DNA from: Prunus persica
Taxonomy: Eukaryota > Streptophyta > Magnoliopsida > Rosales > Rosaceae
Length of the DNA: 64,000 nucleotides
Assembly: GCF_000346465.2 (NCBI RefSeq)
Contig: NC_034009.1
Coordinates: 17,587,077 to 17,651,076 of the forward strand
Direction of reading: 5' to 3'
Of the stretch, positions 28,301-39,947 are shown piece after piece; the first letter of the stretch is position 1, and every line of letters begins with the position of its first letter. The position numbers and the translations under genes were made by a program. Under the pieces are notes generated by a model that saw only the letters and a program-made list of their open reading frames with translations, was not told where the DNA came from and did not search any database.

Positions 28301-28907
28301 CAGACTCAAAATCTTTGGATAGCCTTGAAGCTACAAAGGCATCCCATTGTGCTTTCTCTATGAATTTATATGTTTCAGGGGGTTGGCTTAATTTCTCCCT
28401 GTCATTGGTGTATGGAAGGATATAATGCCTCGTTAGTGTAGACTTGAAATCCTTCCATTTCTTGGAAGCAGAAGCTAAAACAGAGGTCTTGCCCCCTTGG
28501 CCTACGACAAAAGCCATGTCAACTGCTTCCCAAATCTGCTCCTTTATATCCTTGGGGATTTGGGACCATTTCTTGTCCACAAGTGGGATCCTGGAGCGTG
28601 CCAACACACCAATATACGACTGCATCTCAATATGTGCTTGGCCAACACCTTTCCCCCTTTTATTGTACTCAACAATTGGCCTCAGTTTCTGAAGCTTTCT
28701 CTTCACAACACGAGGCATTGTGCTCATACCTCGACCAGTCTTTGAATCATCAGAGATTGTTGTCTGGCTGGTTAGTTCTGTCTCAGCAGATGATGAAGCA
28801 AACTTCATCTTCTTCGAAGACTTCATCTCCTTCGAAGACTTGTCTTGAGGAGCTACCATTCCAAGCTTCTTGGAGCCAGAATCCTTAGTTTGTTGTTGAG
28901 AAACCAT
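25365..28907 (-). CDS. Transposase_24 (Ptta/En/Spm) - Ulp1 protease fusion protein
   Basis: Six in-phase exons: 28098-28907, 27076-27630, 26539-26762, 26153-26323, 25641-25920 and 25365-25472; 715 aa with no internal stop. The start is ATG at 28907, just inside an acceptor that follows a leader intron. Residues about 65-270 resemble the plant Ptta/En/Spm transposase domain (KWSQIPKDIKEQIWEAV, KKWKDFKSTLTRHYI). About residues 320-455 form a charged coiled coil (EEALRMEARTKQLVEAEREH) and an acidic K/E tract. The C-terminal part is a C48 cysteine-protease core with GRHWILLIV (His), FLDPLPG (Asp) and QPSNVECGYYVMRF (Gln, Cys). Known CACTA and other plant TEs carry Ulp1-like proteases, thought to cleave SUMO or similar tags. 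By analogy with En/Spm TNPA it may bind the CGACG arrays; this is inference. All five internal introns carry those arrays. Confidence 0.88.
25473..28097. repeat. CGACG motif arrays inside the introns of the Transposase_24/Ulp1 gene
   Basis: Each intron (25473-25640, 25921-26152, 26324-26538, 26763-27075 and 27631-28097) holds several ACGACG/CGTCGT motifs, often in inverted pairs. Examples are gacgacggtttaagg followed by aaaacgtcgtc at about 26800-26835. The last intron also contains a near-exact duplication of about 125 bp (27795-27915 against 27920-28035). Confidence 0.9.
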
Positions 28908-28920
28908 TTTAACAGACAAA

Positions 28921-30470
28921 ACTGCAAGTGAAAATATTTCAGGAAAACATTAAGAACACAAACGACGGTATTAAAAAAATACGACGTATGATATGATTTT
29001 AGACGACGCAATGAAATAATCTCAGACGTAATAAATGTTTAAAATCATTATTTATATAACGTCGTGGTATATATGTTCACACGACGTCAATAGTAATACA
29101 CCGTCGTGGTAAACTATTATTTATATAACGTCGTGGTATTTATGTTCATACGACGTCAATAGTAATACACCGTCGTGGTATTAACATTCACACGACGTAA
29201 AACAATAAGATATTTTGTCGTCTATATTAGATACCAACCCTAGTTTCTTTTTCTTTATATTTTATCAAATAAGGGAAAAACAAAAACCATTGTTCAGAGA
29301 AATCAAACCTGCAATTAAACAAGCATATAAAAAAAGACTATTATTTTAAAAACAACTTTGTCAATTTTCAGACAACGCTAGAACAACTGACGAACCGTCG
29401 TGGTCTACCGTCGTCTTATTTAGTTGAGGTAGTTGTCTTCAAAGTTGGAAACTTTCCCTCTTTGTCTGTATATTTTATCAAACTTGGAAAGAAGTAAAAT
29501 GATTTTGGCCAGAAAAAAGGTAAAAAGATTTTTCAAACAAAAAACGTATGAGCATGCAAAACAGTAACCAAAATAGTGAAAATGAAAGCTTACCTTTTGC
29601 GTGCAATGAAAGCAAGAGGAAGATGATCGATGTTTAAGTTCAGAGACGACGAAGAAGACGAGAGGAAGACGATGAGAAACTCTGACAATGCTCTGACAAG
29701 GAAAAAAGACGAAAAGGTTTCTCTAGGAGATTGAAATTTTTAATCGGGTTTGGAAACAGTGCATGTGTAAGTCGAAAAGTTGCTTACATATAAAACCATT
29801 TCAAAAAAATAATACGGCGGTTACATTTAACTACGTCGTTTTTAACTAACACGATGCAATATTTTTCGTTCGACGTGGAATCATTTCATTTAACGTCGTT
29901 AGGTTTAATATAACCGACGTGGATTTTAATTTTTAAATTATGAATAGAATTTTTTTTCCCGTGACCGTTCAGTTTATTTTTCAATTACAGTGCGTTATAA
30001 ATAGAGTTTTTTTTCCGGAGGAAATTTAAAACGAAGGAAATTAATATTCTGCAATATGTAAAGTTTCTTTTTTGGATGACAGATTTAAATAAAATAAGAA
30101 TATAAAAACAACTAATGTGTAAGTCAAGTAGACGAAAAGTTGCTTACATATAAAACCATTTCAAAAAAATAATACGGCGGTTACATATAACTACGACGTA
30201 TAAATTACAAAATACGACGGTACATTTAACTTCGGACGTGGTAAATAAATACGACAGTAGTTTGTAGGTACCGTCGTAGTAAACTCAAAAATTAAAGTAC
30301 ATAAGTAATAACTCGCGTCATGGTAGATTATTTAACACGTCGTTTTTATTAATTTACCGACGTGGATTTCTGTAATATACGTCGATCATACCGACGTTGA
30401 TTTTACAATTTAAACGGCGGTTTTTTTGTAAGGACCGCCGTTGGTTTTAAAAATTTATTCTATAAATTTG
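28921..30470. repeat. Leader and right subterminal CGACG array, part 1
   Basis: Holds the leader intron of the Transposase_24/Ulp1 gene (acceptor at 28921, candidate donor near 29594) and its likely transcription start near 29.7 kb. Motif clusters occur at 28960-29220, 29380-29420 and 29815-30430. A block at about 29765-29850 (cataTaaaaccatttc, then atacggcggttac) is repeated at 30118-30190. Confidence 0.8.
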
Positions 30471-30544
30471 TCGCTTTCATTCATTTTCGGTTTACATTTA
30501 AGGTTCCAAGTTCTTCCTCTCTCAGTCTCTCATGTCTCAAAGAC

Positions 30545-30958
30545 AATAATTTGGATGTTTTCTCAAAGAGAAATTGAGCTTACTCGCATCAAATATATGT
30601 CCACAAGAAGAAGCTTGTCAACTAGCCTTCTCACTTCCTTGATCAAGCCTGATAGGACACTTAGTGCTTCTGAATACTCCTTGCTTTCCATCAAAAGAGA
30701 TGCAAGCCTGGCCTCCACTCGCTGTCGAAGGAAAGTTCGCTTCTCAGGGAAATCTGAAGATCAGATGTGCCTGATCCTCTGCTTGATTTTCTTGCCTAAG
30801 AAGATCCGTCGGATTTGTGATAGCCTCTTCCTTTATCCGTAGAGCTTCAGAAGAAGAAGATGGGTTTCAAGAATGCGATAAAGAATAGAAATGGCTTCAG
30901 ATGGCCTCTAAAGCATGAGCAATTGAATCAGTAGTTTCTGGGAGATATGATGAAGACA
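30545..30958 (-). pseudogene. Captured fragment of RPN6 (26S proteasome subunit, PSMD11 homolog)
   Basis: On the minus strand the fragment starts with ATG at 30958 and MSSSYLPETTDSIAHALEA, which is the N-terminus of plant RPN6. It continues with SEALRIKEEAITNPTDLLRQ, then GTSDLQIS, then EKRTFLRQRVEARLASLLM, YSEALSVLSGLIKEVRR, DKLLLVDI and SKLNFSLR. About 35 residues after LLRQEN are missing, and several frameshifts and stops break the frame. It is surrounded on both sides by CACTA motif arrays but contains almost none itself. This is a transduplicated host gene piece. RPN6 links the proteasome core and lid; this copy cannot make it. Confidence 0.87.
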
Positions 30959-31009
30959 TTGTCAATGCTTTGAACTATACAAGTCCTGCAGAAAGATATG
31001 TTAAAGAAA

Positions 31010-32035
31010 CTGAAACAACGGCGGTTTTCTGTTCTACCGTCGTCTTTTCTCGTCGTCTATATTAAGTTAAGATGGCGGTAGATTTATAATTACCGACGTA
31101 GATTATTTTGTTAAACGTCGTTAAGTGTACTACAACCGACGTGGATTTTATTTTTAAATTATAAATAGAGTTTTTTTCCCGTATTCTTTCAGTTTTAGTT
31201 TTCAATTCCAAAGCGTGATAAATAGATTTTTCTTTCCCGAGGAAATTTGAAATGAGGGAAATTAATGTTCTAGAATTTGTAAACTAACACGACGCAATAT
31301 TTGCAAATCTGTGTCATCTGTTAAGATTATGATGTGGAACAGAGTTCCATCTGGTAAGATTTCGTAACCCTTGGGATCTCAGACAAATCTGATTATGTCG
31401 GCGGTGTTCTATATAAACCGTCGTGGTTATTTCAATTCTTGTCATTAAGTAGATCTACCGACGTAGGATAAGAAAATCAAAGAAAAAAATTGTTAACAAA
31501 AATTCTTATTAAGACGACCGTTAAAATTAAAGGTACGACGTATAAAATGAATAAATACGACGATAAATTTTATTGTACGATTTAAAGATAACGTCGTAGA
31601 ACTATACGAGAATGACGTCGATATATTTATATTTTCCGTCGTTGTAAATTAATTTAATACGGCGATATTTTGTATTTTAAAGCCGTGGATTTGTTTGTAA
31701 TTATACGGCGTCTTATACGAAAACCTCGTCGTGTTATTTTATGAGTAAAAACGGCAGTTTTTATTGAAATCGTCGTCTTTACTTTCTACGTCGGTCGATT
31801 CATAACTTCTGCCGTTCTTTGTTGGCATTGATTTTACACTGCGGAAATCTGTTTCAAATAGACGTCGGTTGTTTAATTATGTACGTCGTTGTTTTTGAAC
31901 AGCCATTTGAAACTCCATTTTTTAGTTGTCTAAGGTTGTATTACACGACGGTGTTTTTAGAACCGTCGTCTTTTTATAAACCACGACGGTTTTCACTTAG
32001 ACCGTCGTTGTTTTCTGGTCGTCTTTTTCACTTTT
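31010..32035. repeat. Right subterminal CGACG array, part 2
   Basis: About 1 kb with motifs every 25-50 bp, densest at 31380-31780 and 31860-32030, ending in the terminal inverted repeat. Confidence 0.88.
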
Positions 32036-32048
32036 TGTAGTAGTGTCT

Positions 32049-33780
32049 GTTTGGATCTAGGTCTGTTTGTTTGTTTGTTTGTTTTATTTGGTTGTTTTTG
32101 TAGTGTTCTAGGTGACTAGCGTTGTCTTTGTTTCGGCAGCGGCGACAGTAGTGACGCTGGATTGTGTCTCTCCTTGGGAGAGTTGTGATACCTGGTGGCT
32201 GATATTAAGTCTCTGTTTCAATGGCGGCAATAGCAACGATGATGGTGGTAATTGTTGGGATGTGGTGCTCTTTTCTACTCTGCACCGACCTAAGAACTAT
32301 GTTTGGTCATAGGAGGTTTTCTTTGTCAGGTTCTGAATTGAAGTGGAGTGCTTCTCAGGTGTCCTTTTAATTATGTTCCTCCTCCATGTTCTCTCTTGGT
32401 TTCTATTATGGTATGCCTTGTAGTTTGTGTGGGTGTCAAAGGACTTTTACTCATTGAAGGCTTTTTTTTTACAGTTGGGATGTTATGCGGTCCTCTCATG
32501 TGGGATCACTATTTGGGGCTTTTGCGGTCCTCTCATGTGGGGTCTACTGTGTTGGTCTTTAGTTGTGGTTCTCATCGAAGGTCTTTGTGTTAGTTTTCGT
32601 TTTCCATTTGTTCTTTTATTGTAATGGTTCAAAATGACCTAAATTGAACTCTCTTGTTAGTCCATGACATGTGTGATACTCTTTCCTCCTCTAGAATTTG
32701 TCCTATGAGGTTGTCCTAAGAAATTTTAACAAGGCTATTATATCATGTCTCACTTTGTACGTCTTTAGTTCTATGAATGAATTTTCTTTCTAAAAATAAA
32801 GTTTACAAACTATCACAGTCTCTAACTTTCACTCTCAAAAAATTATGAAGACTGTCGTCTACTTTCACCAAATATAATACAAATTATAAATGTAAATAGC
32901 GTGACCAACTCTAATAAGTTTGCCTTCCTTTTACTTTTACCAAATTTCTGCATGCAGTTTGAGGACAAAATCATACGTTTGTATAAGATCTTGAGTCTTG
33001 ACATTGTATTTTTAAGTTTTAAGCATCGTTAGGTTTTACAAACCCAAATCTCTTATTGTTGGAAAGTTTATTCCTTTCTGCTAGCTGCTCTACCTAGGGC
33101 AACCAAAAGAGACTCATTGGATTTTTCTTTTTATTTTATGTTTTTGTGTGGGCAAACCCAAATCTCTTATTGTGGTTCTTCGGGTGCCAATTGATATTTT
33201 TTCCTTTTCTTTTTTATCAAGGTTTTTTTTTTCTTCTTTTAAATTGTTAAATTATAAGCGTGGGAGCATGTAGGAGTATTTAAAGTTTCTAGCCGAAAAT
33301 CTTGCTTTAAAGTTTTTACATTTTTTGAAAACTTTGTTATTTTCCTATTTTAATTTCTTGTTTATTCTTAGGGTTTCTAGGAGTATTTAAATAGATTTAA
33401 CCCGTGGCTAGAGTTATGTTTTGTTATTCCAATTTATCAAATAAGGTTTCCTCATATTTTTTGGGTAGATTCCAGAGTTATATATTCTAAACTAAAATTT
33501 TAATCAATCTTTTGTCACGTTGCGTCATCTAGAGGTTTATAATGCTACAAGCCCATCGGGTTATTACAATCGGCCCAATATAATCTTTATTGCATCGAAA
33601 ATATTATTTGTTAGAAAGGTTTTGTGGGTTTAGATTGACCTTTCCTTTTTCAACTTGGAAGTTAGCTTTTCTGATTGGTCAGCAACATCTTAAAATAGGT
33701 AAGGTGTATATTTCTTCCATCAAATTATTTGGTTGGCTTAGATTTCACGAAATACGGTTAGATGTATGAATTCTAAATGC
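32049..33780. other. Region right of the large CACTA element
   Basis: 32049-32800 continues the unit seen left of the element. It is GT-rich, with several short ORFs without family resemblance, and ends in ttctttctaaaaataaag, which is reminiscent of a non-LTR retroelement tail. Neither reverse transcriptase nor TSD was found. 32800-33780 is AT-rich with no gene. Confidence 0.4.
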
Positions 33781-33794
33781 AGAGGCTCGGGATC

Positions 33795-34370
33795 CAATAT
33801 ATATATAAATGTTAGGGTTTTTTATTTTTCTCTCCCTGCCCTCTCTCCTTTCCCATATATATGGTCCCTTCCCTTGTCTTGAAATCTCATAACCAACAGC
33901 CAAGCTTCTCAGGTAAGGGTGTATTTCTTTAGATATGTTGGGTTTCTTCATAGGTTTTGCTTTTCACATACGGAGTTCTTCTTCCAACCAAGGAAACAAC
34001 AATTTGTCTTCTATCCAAGTTTGCCGCTGCTTATATTTTTCTTTGCTGCATACAATTAATATATTACAAATGTTAAGGATTGATGTTGAAAAACACTCTA
34101 CATAAACAGTACGTGTGCGTTTCTCTCTCTTGAAAGTGATTTTTATATGTGCTGCATGCTATGTTATCACATTACATGTGTGTTTTGGTATGAGATTTTG
34201 AGAGTTCAAGAACTGTTTACAAGCTGGTCTACATTTTAATATTTGATGAACAAGAATCTCCTCTTGATGCAAACGTCTTTCCTTTTTCTTCTTCTTCCCT
34301 ATAGCACTGGGTCTAGATTTGTTTCCCGAGTTTGTTTTCTAATTTATTTCTCTATTGTATCTTCCTCAGG
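33795..34370 (+). promoter_or_regulatory. Putative promoter, 5' UTR and leader intron of the F-box gene
   Basis: TATA-like run (atatatatataaatg) near 33797. A pyrimidine-rich leader follows, with a donor after cttctcag at about 33912 and an acceptor at cttcctcag just before the ATG at 34371. Confidence 0.45.
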
Positions 34371-34586
34371 ATGAGGTCCACAAGCAGCGAGAATTCCATT
34401 TACATCCCTGAAGAAATCTTGATCCACATCCTACTAAGACTACCGGCAAAATCCCTTGCTCCGTTTATGTGTGTCTGCAAGTCATGGAGTGATTTGATTG
34501 GAAGCTCGAGTTTTATTGGCAGAAATGTTAATAGTTATGTCAAAAACCTTAACCATACTTTTCTAGTTGGCCTTCAGTGCACTGAA

Positions 34587-35319
34587 TGTAGAATTGTAAG
34601 TAGTGAGCCTGATTTACTTTTAAGCCTAGAGTGTTAATTGTGTATTCACTTAGTCCTAGAAGATGGCAAGTGTAAGTGCCCGTTTGGCATTGCTTATTTG
34701 GGGTAATAAGTGATTTTTTAAAAATTTTGAGAAACCCAACCCGTTTGGTAAACTGTGAGAAAATCACTTATTATTAAAAATTGCTGTGAGAGAAAGCTAT
34801 AAGGGAAAGCAGCTAATTAGCTGCTTTCATCTTTTGATTATGCAGGAATCAGTTTCGAAGAGGCGCTGGGTTTAATGATTATGCGGCAATCATTTTTTGA
34901 TTATGCATAAAATCAATACCAACAATACTTTTAACAAAATTCTACCAAACGCCAAACTGCTTTTTCTCACAGCTGATTTCTCTCACAGCAAATCTGACAG
35001 CGATTATTTTCACAGCACAGCAATGCCAAACTGGCCCTAAGGCTTCAAACATGTAAAAGCTAAAATAGCCAAGAGCTAGAATTAAGACAGATGGATGGCT
35101 GAGATTTACTGATGCTTGTGTGAATCCAGCTCAGAGCTAACGGTCATGTAGTATATGCCGTGTGAACTCATTTTTACTTACATTGAGAATATACAAAAGC
35201 CTTGCTCATAGATCTTGTGAGCAAGAAGAGCAGTTATTCAATAGCATTCTTCATTTTCTTCTTTTATCTCTAAATAGAACAATACACAAAAATCCAGGTT
35301 GAACAACAAAACACTAACA
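34587..35319 (+). repeat. 5' LTR of the Copia element, containing a MITE
   Basis: 733 bp. Removing the 362-bp MITE and one TAA copy leaves exactly 368 bp, equal to the 3' LTR. Confidence 0.93.
34676..35037. mobile_element. PIF/Harbinger-like MITE, TSD TAA
   Basis: 362 bp with 17-bp ends GTGCCCGTTTGGCATTG and (reverse complement) GGGCCAGTTTGGCATTG. The duplicated TAA lies at 34673-34675 and 35038-35040. The 3' LTR provides the empty site (gtgtaaggcttc). The size, ends and trinucleotide TSD fit Tourist-type MITEs. It is non-coding. Confidence 0.85.
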
Positions 35320-35469
35320 TGGCCTCAGAGCTAGGTTTAATCGATTGAATCTGGGCGTTTTTCAAATCTGTGAAATCAAGCTAAATCTGTGCTCACTCAA
35401 GCTCGTGGCAATTGGTTGGAGCCCATTTGATATCTGAAACAAGTTGGTTGTGGTTATTTGAGATTAGTA

Positions 35470-38400
35470 ATGTCTGGATCTGGAGGCTCAGAAGTAAGAA
35501 CTTCGATCCTCTTCTGTGAGAACTATAAGTTCTGGAGAATCAAGATGATAACCATCTTCAAGTCATATGGGTTGTGGGCTCTGGTGGAGAAAGGAATTAC
35601 GATTCCAGAATCGAAGAAGAAGAAGGCAGCTGAGGAAGCATCTACAGAGGAAGATGATGAGAAGATGGCTGCGATTCTTATGAAGGATGCAAAAACTCTG
35701 GGGATTATTCAGAACTCAGTTTCTGATCAGATCTTCCCTCGCATTGCTAATGCTGATTCAGCTAAAATGACATGGAATCTGCTATATGGAGAATATCATG
35801 GTGGTGACCATGTCAAGTCAGTCAAGCTTCAAAACCTTAGACGTGAGTTTGAGTATACTAGGATGCATGAAAATGAATCTCTGTCTGCATATCTTACCCG
35901 TTTGAATGAGTTGATTAATCAAATGAAAACATATGGTGAATCTCTATCTAATGAAAGGCTCATTCAAAAGGTTCTAATTAGCTTAAATAAGGTTTATGAT
36001 CCTATTTGTCTGGTGATTGAGAATACAAAAAGTCTGGAAACAGTAGATCTACAGGAAGTCATTGCCATTCTAAAGAGTCAAGAGCAACGATTTGAGCTGC
36101 ATAATACTGATACAGCTGAGAAGGCATTTGCCTCCTTTTCTGTGAATCCCAAAAAGCCAGACCAAGGGAGGTTATCAATCTGGTCAATCTAAGTCTCAAA
36201 AAAATTGGAATCCAAAAGGCAAACCATGGGAATCAAATTCCAAGCCTTAACACACCAATTTTGCACAGAACTCATCATCAACAGTGGGTCAAGAAGGTTC
36301 AAAACCATAGTGCAAAGTATGTTCTAAATTTCATTTTGGTGAATGCAGATACAAGGGAAAGCCTAAGTGTTACAATTGTGATAAATTTGGACATTTGGCT
36401 AGGGAGTGTACTGCAGGCAAGAATGTGCAGAAAGCAAACTCTGCAAATCAAATGGAAGTGACTGGAAACCTATTCTATGCCAACAGTACTATTGCTGCCA
36501 CAAATGTTACTGGAGAATGGTATATAGACAGTGGGTGTAGCAACCACATGACTGGAAATGGGAGTTTTCTAATAGATATTAGAACAAATGTGGTAGGCAA
36601 GGTGCAAATGCCAAATGGTGAGCTTGTGAATGTAGCTGGAATGGGCACATTGGCAATTGATACTACCAAAGGCAGAAAGTATATCAAGGAAGTGATGTAT
36701 CTTCCCGGATTGAAAAAGAATTTACTAAGTGTAGGCCAAATGGATGAACACGGTTACTATCTAGTATTTGGAGGAAAATTGTGCAGCATCTTTGAAGGTC
36801 CTTCACTAGAATGTCTTGTAATCAAAGTAGAGATGAAAAGGAATAGGTGTTATCCCTTGGCACTATTACCTAATGATCATATTGCACTAAAGGCAAGTGT
36901 GTCTAACTCTACTTGGACATGGCACAAAAGGTTGGGTCATCTGCACCTAAAAAGGACTAAGTCAACTCAAAGAGAAGTATATGGTGCATGGACTGCCATT
37001 CATGGAAAAGGTTGATGGAGTCTGTGATGGATGTCAGTTTGAAATGCAGCATCGAGAATGGTTTCCAAAGAACCAAGCATGGAGAGCAAGCAATCTTCTT
37101 GAGCTAGTTCATGTGGATTTGTGTGGACCCATGCAAAATGAATCCATTGCTTGCAACAAGTATTTCATGCTCCTTATAGATGACTGTACAAGAATGGTTT
37201 GGGTCTATTTTCTCAGATACAAATTTGATGCATTGAATTGTTTTTGAAAATTCAAGTCCATGGTAGAATTGCAAAGTGTTTTTAAGGTGAAATGTTTGAG
37301 AAGTGACAGGGGAAGAGAGTTCACATCTTGTGAATTCAACAAGTTATGTGAAGTTGAAGGGATTCAAAGACAACTCTCTATGGCCTATACTCCACAACAA
37401 AATGGAGTGGTGGAGAGAAAAAATAGGACTGTGGTGGAAATGGCAAAAGCAATGCTTCATGGGAAAGGATTGCCTTACTATCTGTAGGCAGAAGCTATGC
37501 ATACATCTGTCTACTTGATAAATAGGTGCCCTACTAAGGCACTTGGAGATAAAACACCATTTGAGGCATATAGTGGGAGAAAACCAGGTCTGGCTCATCT
37601 CAAAATATTTGGTTGTGTGTGTTATGTACACATATCAACTAAAGTGAGGTAGAAGTTAGATGCAAAAAGCACCAAGGGTATTTTTGTGGGATATGCAATC
37701 TGTGAAAAAGGTTATAGAGTGTATGATCCTGCTACTAAGAAGATTTTACTCTCAAGGGATGTTGTGTTTGATGAGAATGCAGCTTGGGATTGGAAACAAA
37801 TGTCTGATAAACAAGGAAGTGTGATTAATCATGAAGAACAATATGATCTGTCTAATGGTTCATCTCAAGTGACACCTTCTAGAGGTCATGATCACTTTCA
37901 ATCACCAAGAACAAGTGATTTAAGTAGCAGCATGAGAAATACTCAAGCTTTTGATCACACTCCATTAAAATGGAGAAATATGGATGATGTTCTAGCTCAA
38001 TGCAATCTTTGTATTATGGAACCAGAAAAATTTGATGAAGCTGCTAAAGATGAATCTTGGATGAAAGCAATGAAGGATGAACTTTCAATGATTGACAAAA
38101 ATGCAACATGGGAGCTGGTGGACAGACCAGCCGATAAACTTATAATTGGAGTTAAGTGGGTGTTCAAAACCAAGCTAAACCTTGATGGTTCAGTACAGAA
38201 AAACAAGGCATGACTAGTTGCCAAAGGCTATGCTCAGAAACCAGGTGTTGACTACAATGAGACCTTTGCACCAGTGGCTAGACTTGATACAATCCGCACA
38301 CTAGTTGCATTGGCAGCACAAAAGAATTGGAAATTGTATCAACTAGATGTCAAATCTGCCTTCCTAAATGGTGTTTCGGAAGAGGAGGTGTATGTAGATC

Positions 38401-39592
38401 AACCGGATGGTTTTGTGGTCAAGGGGAGTGAAGATAAGGTGTACAAGCTTCATAAAGCTCTCTATGGCCTAAAACAGGCACCAAGAGCTTGGTACTGTGA
38501 GATTGACACCTACTTTGCTCAATATGGTTTTGCCAAAAGTCCAAGTGAGGCCATCTCTATACCAAAACCAGGGGAGAGGCAGAAATTCTAGTGTCCATCT
38601 ATGTAGATGACATTGTTTATATAGGGAGTTGTCAGTCAATGTTAGAGGAGTTCAAGAAAGACATGATGGTGAAATATGAAATGACAGACTTGGGGCTCTT
38701 GCATCATTTTTTAGGAATGGGAGTCATTCAAACTCACACTAGCATTTTTCTTCACCAAAAGAAATATGCAGCATCTTTGTTGAGCAAATTTGGCCTACAT
38801 GAATGCAAACCTGTCTCCATACCTTTGGTTACAACTGAGAAGTTAAGCAAAGAAGATGGAAGTGGTCCAGCAAATGAAGAGTAATATAGGAAGATTGTGG
38901 GAAGCTTGCTATATCTCACAGCTACAAGACCCGATATAATGTATGCATCTAGTCTACTTGCTAGATTTATGCATTGTCCTACTAATAAGCATTATAGGAC
39001 TGCTAAAAGAGTTCTCAGGTATATTCACGGGACACTTGATTATGGGTTGGGGACACTTGATTATGGGTTGGAGTATGTGAAAGGAAGGAATGCAATGTTA
39101 ATTGGCTACTGTGATAGTGACTGGAGTGGCTCAGTGGATGACAGTAAGAGCACTTCAGGGTATGCTTTCTCTTTTGGCAGTGGTGTTTTTGCTTGGGCAT
39201 CAGTCAAACAAAACTGTGTTGCCCTTTCTACTACAGAGGCAGAATACATCAGTGCTTCAGAAGCAACTGCACAGGAAATTTGGCTCAGATTTGTTTTGGA
39301 CGACTTTGGTGAATTTCAGGCTGAAGCTACCCCACTACATTGTGACAATACAGCTGCTATTGCTATCACAAAAAACCCTGTGTTTCACCAGAAAACTAAG
39401 CACATTGATCGAAGGTATCATTTCATCAAGGATGCCTTGCAAGAAGGAATCATTAACTTTATTTACTGTCCTACAAATGAGCAGCTGGCAGATATCTTCA
39501 CAAAGTCATTGGCTAAAGATCAATTCTGCTATCTCATAGACAAACTTGGTGTGAAATCAGCTCAAAACTTAAAGGGAAGTGTAGAATTGTAA
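35470..39592 (+). pseudogene. Copia gag-pol polyprotein, multiply interrupted
   Basis: Gag starts at ATG 35470 (FWRIKMITIFKSYGLW). A CCHC zinc knuckle lies near 36370-36410 (CYNCDKFGHLAREC). The protease motif is WYIDSGCSNHMTG (36520-36555) and the pre-integrase motif WHKRLGHLH is near 36920. Integrase motifs are VDLCGP, DDCTRMVW and RSDRGREF, then TPQQNGVVERKNR. RT shows KAFLN-type KSAFLNG and YVDDI (38600). RNase H shows the strings GYCDSDW and ALSTTEAEY, then TKHIDRR. At least seven stops or frame changes break it, for example near 36192, 37015, 37247, 37485, 38213 and 38883. It is not translatable as one polyprotein. Confidence 0.93.
39029..39070 (+). repeat. In-frame 21-bp tandem duplication in the RNase H region
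   Basis: Two exact copies of the unit encoding GTLDYGL (39029-39049 and 39050-39070). Related Copia proteins have one copy; that comparison is from memory of the family. Confidence 0.85.
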
Positions 39593-39947
39593 GTAGGGAG
39601 CCTGATTTAGTTTTAAGCCTATAGTGTTAATTGTGTATTCACTTAGTCCTAGAAGATGACAAGTGTAAGGCTTCAAACATGTAAAAGCTAAAATAGCCAA
39701 GAGCTAGAATTAAGACAGATGGATGGCTGAGATTCACTGATGCTTGTGTGAATCCAGCTCAGAGCTAACGGTCATGTAGTACATGCCGTGTGAGCTCATT
39801 TTTACTTACATTGAGAATATACAAAAGCCTTGCTCACAGATCTTGTGAGCAAGCAGAACAGTTATTCAATAGCATTCTTCATTTTCTTCTTTTCTGTCTA
39901 AACAGAACAATACACAAAAATCCAGGTTGAACAACAAAACACTAACA
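39580..39947 (+). repeat. 3' LTR of the Copia element
   Basis: 368 bp, TG...CA ends, follows the purine tract directly, aligned end to end with the 5' LTR. Confidence 0.95.

Larger units (their letters stand above)
18420..32045 (-). mobile_element. Large En/Spm-type CACTA element, 13.6 kb, TSD TCT
   Basis: The left end is CACTACTACAAAAA and the reverse-complemented right end is CACTACTACAAAAA, followed on both sides by near-identical AAAAAGACGAC. The 3-bp TSD is TCT at 18417-18419 and 32046-32048. Inside, both genes are on the minus strand: a TNP2-type transposase (20032-23382) and a Transposase_24/Ulp1 gene (25365-28907). A captured RPN6 fragment lies at 30.5-31.0 kb. Non-coding parts are packed with ACGACGG/CCGTCGT motifs. 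The two-gene structure is that of autonomous CACTA elements. One nonsense codon in the TNP2 gene is the only coding lesion seen, so the element is recent but perhaps no longer self-sufficient. Confidence 0.95.
34587..39947 (+). mobile_element. Copia LTR retrotransposon inside the F-box gene
   Basis: LTRs start TGTAGAATTG and end CACTAACA. The 5' LTR is 34587-35319 and the 3' LTR is 39580-39947. Flanking 5-mers are CTGAA and TTGAT, a diverged TSD. A primer-binding site (TGGCCTCAGAGC, close to the tRNA-iMet type) starts at 35320. A purine tract (aaagggaag) ends at 39579. Gag, protease, integrase, RT and RNase H follow in Copia order. The LTRs differ at about 13 of 368 sites by eye, so the insertion is not very recent. 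Confidence 0.95.

Noticed and set aside
28907..28919. Start of the Transposase_24/Ulp1 gene at 28919
   Set aside because: The codon there is TTG and lies just 3' of a splice acceptor; the first ATG is at 28907.
32049..32800. LINE 3' region
   Set aside because: Only a suggestive tail; no reverse transcriptase, poly-A or target duplication could be shown.
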